Source: Limivicinus sp963617275
Lineage (GTDB): Bacteria > Bacillota > Clostridia > Oscillospirales > Oscillospiraceae
Assembly: GCA_963617275.1 (NCBI GenBank)
Contig: CAVENX010000040.1
Coordinates: forward strand, 1 to 10,047
DNA: 10,047 nt
Direction of reading: 5' to 3'
Shown here: positions 7,046 through 10,047 of the stretch, piece after piece
Layout: every line of letters begins with the position of its first letter
How positions within the stretch are numbered: the first letter of the stretch is position 1
Translations under genes and position numbers: made by a program
The notes under the pieces: model-generated
Database searches by the model: none
Seen by the model: only the letters and a program-made list of their open reading frames with translations
Told to the model about the DNA's origin: nothing

Positions 7046-7531
7046 GGCGCAATAGTATTCATAAATAACTTTGAATATCTCCTCCGGAGTATCCGCTTTT
7101 TTCAGAGCGTCCGTCGCATCCTTGTCGGAACACATATCCATGAGCTTTTGCAGCAAAGGGACCTGCTCACCGTCATTTTTCAGCAGGAGCAGAAAGACAT
7201 ACTTCGCCGCGACCGTTTCGTCATCACTGCCCATTGCAACAAAGGTCACGGGGTCGTCAAGCTTTGCAACTATAATGACCTGCTGTATGACATGGCAGGC
7301 ATCCGTATGCGGTACGGCAAGGTCAATATATTCCGTACTCAAGCCGGTGGGATAATCTTTCTCGCGGTCTATCACCGCTTTGGTAAAGCTCGGCAATACA
7401 AGCCCGCGCTCAACGGCAGCGCTCCCAAGCCGTTCGATAAGCGTTTCCTTATCTTCCATGTGCGGAAAAACAAATATAAGCTCTTTGTTGAACATTTTAT
7501 GTACGTTTTCGGCTATGCGCTCTTCAACCAT
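7040..7531 (-). CDS. PTS EIIA, type 2 (mannitol/fructose/galactitol fold)
   Basis: A 163-residue EIIA that accepts phosphate from HPr on His75 in the motif LAVPHTDACHV and passes it to EIIB. The PTS_EIIA_2 domain spans roughly 12-160, with the usual GLS-EYIDLAVPHT context, and length fits stand-alone GatA-like proteins (about 150). It is the first gene of the seven-gene operon. The ATG at 7531 follows GGAG at a ten-base spacing, a little long but the only reasonable candidate. Upstream lies the region with three phased repeats that probably serves as the operon's control site. Nothing suggests damage to the gene. Confidence 0.94.
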   Translation of the reverse strand: MVEERIAENVHKMFNKELIFVFPHMEDKETLIERLGSAAVERGLVLPSFTKAVIDREKDYPTGLSTEYIDLAVPHTDACHVIQQVIIVAKLDDPVTFVAMGSDDETVAAKYVFLLLLKNDGEQVPLLQKLMDMCSDKDATDALKKADTPEEIFKVIYEYYCAG

Positions 7532-7568
7532 ATTTCCATTGCTCCTATTTTATTTTTCTGCTTTAAGA

Positions 7569-7624
7569 TTACCAACGCTTCCCCACATTTTCCAACATAT
7601 TTTTTCCGTTTCCAACGGAAAAAA
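7569..7624 (-). promoter_or_regulatory. Putative operator of the PTS operon: three 20-bp-phased repeats plus palindrome
   Basis: Read on the minus strand, GTTGGTAA (7569-7576), GTTGGAAA (7589-7596) and GTTGGAAA (7609-7616) lie on the same face with a spacing of exactly 20 bp, close to two helical turns. The outermost copy sits inside a 25-bp perfect palindrome (7600-7624; arms TTTTTTCCGTT and AACGGAAAAAA around TCC). In the palindrome, T-runs precede and A-runs follow the stem on both strands, which is wrong for a terminator and right for a protein-binding site. A weak TTGGAA-18-TAATCT promoter overlaps the inner two repeats. The likely binder is the PRD regulator encoded in the operon; this is inference. 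Confidence 0.55.
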
Positions 7625-7639
7625 CAGCGTCTCTTCCGG

Positions 7640-7730
7640 TATGAGCGCGCATTGCCGCTCATATATTTCATCAGGAACGGTTGTCCCGCCGGATAACTTT
7701 GCTCACGCCACGGGTATTTTATGTTCCTGA
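7640..7730 (+). promoter_or_regulatory. Nested inverted repeats upstream of spmA (possible structured leader)
   Basis: Three complementary pairs sit back to back. TATGAGCG/CGCTCATA (7640-7647 and 7656-7663) closes an 8-base loop. TCAGGAAC/GTTCCTGA (7671-7678 and 7723-7730) is a perfect 8-bp outer helix. Enclosed in it, GTTGTCC/GGATAAC (7680-7686 and 7691-7697, one G-U) closes on CGCC. The outer helix ends right at the spmA ribosome-binding site (GAGAGGG). A CATATATTT box (7660-7668) resembles a sigma-E -10 element, as expected for a mother-cell gene, but no convincing -35 accompanies it. It matches no riboswitch I recognise. Confidence 0.4.
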
Positions 7731-7743
7731 GAGGGTGTCCAAA

Positions 7744-8316
7744 ATGTTTTCATATATTCTTATCGCTTTATACGCCGTGCCTCTGCTGCTGTGCATTATG
7801 CGCGGGGACGCGGATGCCGTCTCATCGCTGATGACGGGGGCGGATGAAGCGGTGCGCTTTTGTATCTCCGCCGCCGGAGGGCTTTGCTTCTGGTGCGCCG
7901 TCACGGAACTTTTTGAACAATGCGGCGCGGCGGAGACCCTCTCGGGACTTCTCCGTCCGGTAATACGCCGCTTCTTTCCGAATGCCGCCGCGTCTCCGGA
8001 AGCCTGCGCCGCAATCTCCGAAAACATCAGCGCAAATCTCATGGGGCTTGGAAATGCCGCGACCCCCGCCGGAATCAGAGCTGCAAAAGCGATAGTCTCG
8101 CTCGGAGATGGCAGGGAGATCGCGGATGAGCTTTGTATGCTTGTGGTTATAAACACGGCTTCGATACAGCTCATTCCGACTACCGCCGCCGCTCTGCGCG
8201 CAGCGGCGGGTTCAAGCGCGCCGTTTGACATTCTGCCCGCAGTCTGGGCGGTATCCGCGCTGTCGCTCTCCGCCGGATTATGCGCCGCATTCGTGCTGAA
8301 AAAGTTTTGGAAATGA
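7744..8316 (+). CDS. spmA: Spore maturation protein A (Gate-domain membrane protein)
   Basis: A 190-residue integral membrane protein of the nucleoside-recognition (Gate) family. With SpmB it is needed for spore core dehydration, and in some clostridia the pair is linked to transport of small molecules into the forespore. Visible features are an N-terminal membrane segment (1-18), the signature NLMGLGNAATPAG (98-110), and NTASIQLIPTT (137-147), with hydrophobic segments around 34-52, 130-150 and 165-185. Length agrees with Bacillus SpmA (about 196). The ATG at 7744 has AGGG eight bases upstream; a TTG 63 bases earlier is in frame, but those codons do not resemble the family. It is transcribed away from the PTS operon and is immediately followed by spmB. 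It shows that the host makes endospores or descends from a spore former. Confidence 0.93.
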   Translation: MFSYILIALYAVPLLLCIMRGDADAVSSLMTGADEAVRFCISAAGGLCFWCAVTELFEQCGAAETLSGLLRPVIRRFFPNAAASPEACAAISENISANLMGLGNAATPAGIRAAKAIVSLGDGREIADELCMLVVINTASIQLIPTTAAALRAAAGSSAPFDILPAVWAVSALSLSAGLCAAFVLKKFWK

Positions 8317-8834
8317 CTAAACTTTTCTCTTTTGTGCCAGCGCTCATAACGGTTTTTGCCTGCATACTCGCCATGAGTAAAGGCGTGGATATTTATTCCG
8401 CCATGGTAAATGGCGCAAAAAAGGGGCTTCACACGCTTGCCGCCATTATGCCCGCAATGCTGTGTCTGTTCCCTGCCGTTTCGTTTCTCCGTGCCTCCGG
8501 CGCTGCCGATGCGCTCGGCGCGCTCGTCTCTCCCCTGCTCGGCGCATTGGGAGTACCGCCGGAAAGCGCGCTCATGCTGCTTATAAGGCCGCTTTCCGGT
8601 TCGGCGGCAATGGGAAGCGCCGCCGAACTTATAAACAGCTTCGGCGCGGATTCGCTCATCGGCAGAACCGCCGCCGTAATGCTCGGTTCAAGCGAAACAA
8701 CGTTTTACGTCATATCGGTCTACTTCTCCGCCGCCGGTGTGCGCGGCAGCCGCTGGGCGGTATACGCGGCACTGACCGCCGATATTGTGTGTTTCCTCAC
8801 CTCCGCATGGATCGTCCGGCTTATCTGGGGATAA
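8313..8834 (+). CDS. spmB: Spore maturation protein B (Gate-domain membrane protein)
   Basis: A 173-residue partner of SpmA, in the usual gene order and of the usual length (about 178 in Bacillus). It is a Gate-domain membrane protein with hydrophobic segments near 6-20, 40-58, 66-80, 83-98, 127-142 and 150-170. The family motifs RPLSGSA (92-98), DSLIGR (113-118) and GSSETTFYV (125-133) are all present. The ATG at 8313 overlaps the spmA stop by four bases (ATGA), so the two are translationally coupled; an upstream ATG at 8280 within spmA would add 11 non-family residues. No clear terminator follows: 8835-8880 is AT-rich and then mobile DNA begins. Confidence 0.94.
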   Translation: MTKLFSFVPALITVFACILAMSKGVDIYSAMVNGAKKGLHTLAAIMPAMLCLFPAVSFLRASGAADALGALVSPLLGALGVPPESALMLLIRPLSGSAAMGSAAELINSFGADSLIGRTAAVMLGSSETTFYVISVYFSAAGVRGSRWAVYAALTADIVCFLTSAWIVRLIWG

Positions 8835-8914
8835 ATTCTCGTTTAAACACTTTTTAAAAAATGTATGTGCTAAAATGATGTGACCCAAAAAGAAAGAGAA
8901 GTAGCTTCGAGATA

Positions 8915-8923
8915 TGGTATAAT
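8915..8923 (+). promoter_or_regulatory. Extended -10 promoter of the truncated transposase
   Basis: TGGTATAAT (8915-8923) is a full extended -10 box, 43 bp before the transposase ATG; no good -35 is present. It is flanked by an 8-bp perfect inverted repeat, GAGAAGTA (8896-8903) and TACTTCTC (8958-8965), the second arm ending right at the start codon. The left end of this insertion sequence is probably near 8880 (TGACCCAAAAAG), but the border cannot be fixed. Confidence 0.5.
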
Positions 8924-8965
8924 GAATTCACCACAAAAACATCAACCAAGGAAGAAGTACTTCTC

Positions 8966-9355
8966 ATGAAAATAATAACACAAGAAGCGAGAAAAAGGCA
9001 AGAAATAGTTGAGCAGGCGAAAAAGCGAGGGAAAAGTCAGACGAGCCGAAAGTACGGAGTGAGCCTATCAACATTAAAACGCTGGTGCAAGAAATATGAC
9101 GGGACATGGCAATCAATGCTGGAAAAATCCCGGCGACCGCACAGTCACCCAAAGAGACACACGGCAAAAGAAGAAAAGCAGATAAAAAATTCCTTTAAGA
9201 AGTGCTATGCCCGCTACGGATGGGATGGAGTATACAGCGATTTGCAGCGAAAGAAGTACACACGCAGCTTTTCGGGAATGGTATATGCAGCAAAAAGACT
9301 GGGGCTGGCAGGGGAAAAAGAAAGGTTCAGTGTCAATAGTTGGGGTAGAGTTTAG
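8966..9355 (+). pseudogene. Truncated IS transposase, HTH part only
   Basis: The first 119 or so residues look like the DNA-binding half of an IS3/IS481-like transposase. There is an HTH near 10-45 (RQEIVEQAKKRGKSQTSRKYGVSLSTLKRWCKK region, 10-42), then KYDGTWQSMLEKSRRPHSHPK, a linker typical of these families, then a basic region to LAGEKER. From 9324 on, the codons belong to another element's end: the last ten residues (FSVNSWGRV and one base before) come from the 167-bp repeat and run into a TAG. The catalytic DDE domain is missing downstream, so the protein cannot transpose on its own. The cause is most simply insertion of the ISL3-like element at 9324. If the original IS used two overlapping frames, this would be its first one; that alternative cannot be excluded. 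Confidence 0.8.
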
Positions 9356-9490
9356 CAAGAAATAGCAGCGAAGGTGTGGGCGGCGTGGCGCCCACACCTT
9401 CGCAGTATAATGAAATGGTTGCTTGAGACAGCATAATTTTTGTAAGAAAAAGGAGAAGAAGTAAAAAATAGGCAGTATCGTTCCTTGAGA
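9324..9490 (+). repeat. 167-bp inverted repeat, right copy (end of ISL3-like element)
   Basis: Matches the reverse complement of 120-286 at 163 of 167 positions. Its tip GGTTCAGTGTCAATAG interrupts the transposase frame at 9324, which marks this as a real element border. Read inward (rightwards), it leads to an HTH/zinc-ribbon gene and an ISL3-type transposase. A TTGAGACAGC direct repeat occurs at 9424-9433 and 9485-9494. Confidence 0.85.
9368..9403. repeat. Perfect 15-bp hairpin inside right 167-bp repeat
   Basis: Arms 9368-9382 and 9389-9403 are perfectly complementary around GCGTGG. It is GC-rich and is followed on the plus strand by AGTATAATG rather than a T-run. It may block transcription entering the element from outside or expose a subterminal single-stranded structure. 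A near copy is at 207-242. Confidence 0.75.
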
Positions 9491-9512
9491 CAGCAGCATA
9501 CTGCTTCTAAGC

Positions 9513-9555
9513 TGAAAACATCTTGAATAGAAAGAGCGTGTAAAAGATGTTTTCA
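9513..9555 (+). promoter_or_regulatory. 12-bp perfect inverted repeat enclosing the start codon of the HTH gene
   Basis: TGAAAACATCTT (9513-9524) is the exact reverse complement of AAGATGTTTTCA (9544-9555). The right arm contains the ATG at 9547. It could be an operator for the encoded HTH protein, or an mRNA hairpin (19-base loop) that hides the start codon and keeps expression low when transcription enters from outside. Confidence 0.6.
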
Positions 9556-9945
9556 AAAGACTTATCCACGTCCATCCTTCAACTGTGCAGCAGCCGTGAT
9601 CTTAGCTATGAGAAGGCTGCAGAACTTTGCGGCCTCAGCCCAAGATACTTTGGCAGTGTCGCCAGAGGACAGACCAACGCATCGATCATTATCCTTGAGA
9701 AGCTGTGTAAGGGCTTTGAGCTCACACCGAACGAACTGCTGAGGATCCCGCCGCTGCCGGATTCCAGAATGCCCATGGCCGTTGTGGAGAGCCGCTTCAT
9801 CTGCGGGCTGGGCTGCTATCCAGTGTGCCCGTACTGCAAGCTGACGCTTGACCGGGAATACCAGCGTTTCTGTGACCGCTGCGGGCAGAAGCTCGATTGG
9901 GGGGATTATTCCAACGCGATCATTATCTTTCACAGCCGGTCATGA
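9547..9945 (+). CDS. Small HTH regulator with C-terminal zinc ribbon, accessory gene of an ISL3-like element
   Basis: A 132-residue protein. Residues about 8-66 form a Cro/C1-like helix-turn-helix (LSYEKAAELCGLSPRYFGSV, then a second half with IIILEKLCKGFELTPNELL). A proline-rich linker (68-76) leads to a zinc-ribbon module with CPYC (94-97) and CDRC (109-112), plus Cys86 and Cys90, ending QKLDWGDY. It has the look of a small DNA-binding regulator. It lies inside the mobile element, 57 bp after the 167-bp end repeat, and runs tail to tail into the transposase gene with the two stop codons abutting (TCATGA, 9940-9945). No strong Shine-Dalgarno precedes the ATG. Control of transposition or a role as transposition partner is inference; I do not recognise a named family. 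Confidence 0.8.
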   Translation: MFSKDLSTSILQLCSSRDLSYEKAAELCGLSPRYFGSVARGQTNASIIILEKLCKGFELTPNELLRIPPLPDSRMPMAVVESRFICGLGCYPVCPYCKLTLDREYQRFCDRCGQKLDWGDYSNAIIIFHSRS

Positions 9946-10047
9946 AGCGCAGTGAAGGATCCTGTTTCTGAAGGTGGGGAAGCTTCTGACGCCGAAGCAG
10001 ACACGCTTGAGTACCTTGATCTTGTTGTTGCAGCCCTCGGTGAAGCC
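9940..10047 (-). CDS. ISL3-family transposase, C-terminal end (partial)
   Basis: The minus strand is open from the right edge to a TGA at 9940-9942 and encodes 35 residues. They include GFTEGCNNKIKVLKR, then FGVRSFPTFRNRILH. The NGxTEGxNNKIKxxKR...G..F..FR.RIL pattern is the well-known C-terminus of ISL3 (DDE) transposases, whose final catalytic Glu lies in the TEG motif. The rest of the gene lies beyond 10047. It converges on the HTH/zinc-ribbon gene, overlapping it by the two stop codons. Together with the end repeat at 9324 this outlines one insertion element of roughly 2 kb if the transposase is of normal length. Confidence 0.85.
   Translation of the reverse strand, partial: GFTEGCNNKIKVLKRVCFGVRSFPTFRNRILHCAS

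Noticed and set aside
7600..7624. Palindrome as a transcription terminator
   Set aside because: T-run precedes and A-run follows the stem on both strands, opposite to an intrinsic terminator.
287..9323. Classical composite transposon carrying the PTS operon
   Set aside because: Contains the core spmAB genes, the left copy has no visible transposase, and target duplications cannot be examined; kept only as a possibility under the inverted-repeat finding.
9310..9325. Programmed frameshift (A-run) joining a second transposase frame
   Set aside because: Only five A before G, and no DDE domain follows in any frame; the sequence switches to the 167-bp repeat.
1..10047. CRISPR arrays, tRNA or rRNA genes
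   Set aside because: No regularly spaced repeat-spacer units and no tRNA- or rRNA-like segments seen on either strand.

Overview
The window looks like chromosome of an endospore-forming Firmicute of the class Clostridia, moderately GC-rich and probably gut-associated. The supports are: spmA/spmB spore-maturation genes; an HPr with the Gram-positive regulatory Ser46; a PRD-type PTS regulator; and insertion sequences of kinds I associate with gut clostridia. The genus cannot be fixed from sequence alone.

Layout. Bases 1-286 hold no convincing gene. They contain a strong hairpin (65-110) and the left copy (120-286) of a 167-bp repeat. At 297-343 a very long inverted repeat forms the terminator of a seven-gene minus-strand operon, read from 7531 down to 360: galactitol-type PTS EIIA, EIIB, EIIC, a 650-aa PRD/EIIB/EIIA transcription regulator, a class II (fuculose-phosphate-type) aldolase, PTS Enzyme I and HPr. 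Every phosphotransfer step from PEP to sugar is therefore encoded in one locus, together with its phospho-controlled regulator and an aldolase that could cleave the imported sugar-1-phosphate directly.

The divergent control region (7532-7743) lies between EIIA and the plus-strand spmA-spmB pair, whose reading frames overlap by 4 bases. It carries three GTTGGWAA direct repeats spaced exactly 20 bp apart, one inside a 25-bp perfect palindrome. On the spm side there is a set of nested inverted repeats that could fold as a structured leader. A second internal promoter with a palindrome at its start point precedes the regulator gene.

The right end (about 8880-10047) is mobile DNA. It has the N-terminal (HTH) part of a transposase cut off at 9324 by another element. 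That element's first 167 bp match the left copy in inverted orientation at 163/167 positions. It carries a small HTH plus zinc-ribbon gene whose start codon lies in a 12-bp inverted repeat, and then, tail to tail, the C-terminus of an ISL3-family transposase that runs off the window. The two 167-bp repeats bracket about 9 kb containing the whole PTS operon and spmAB.
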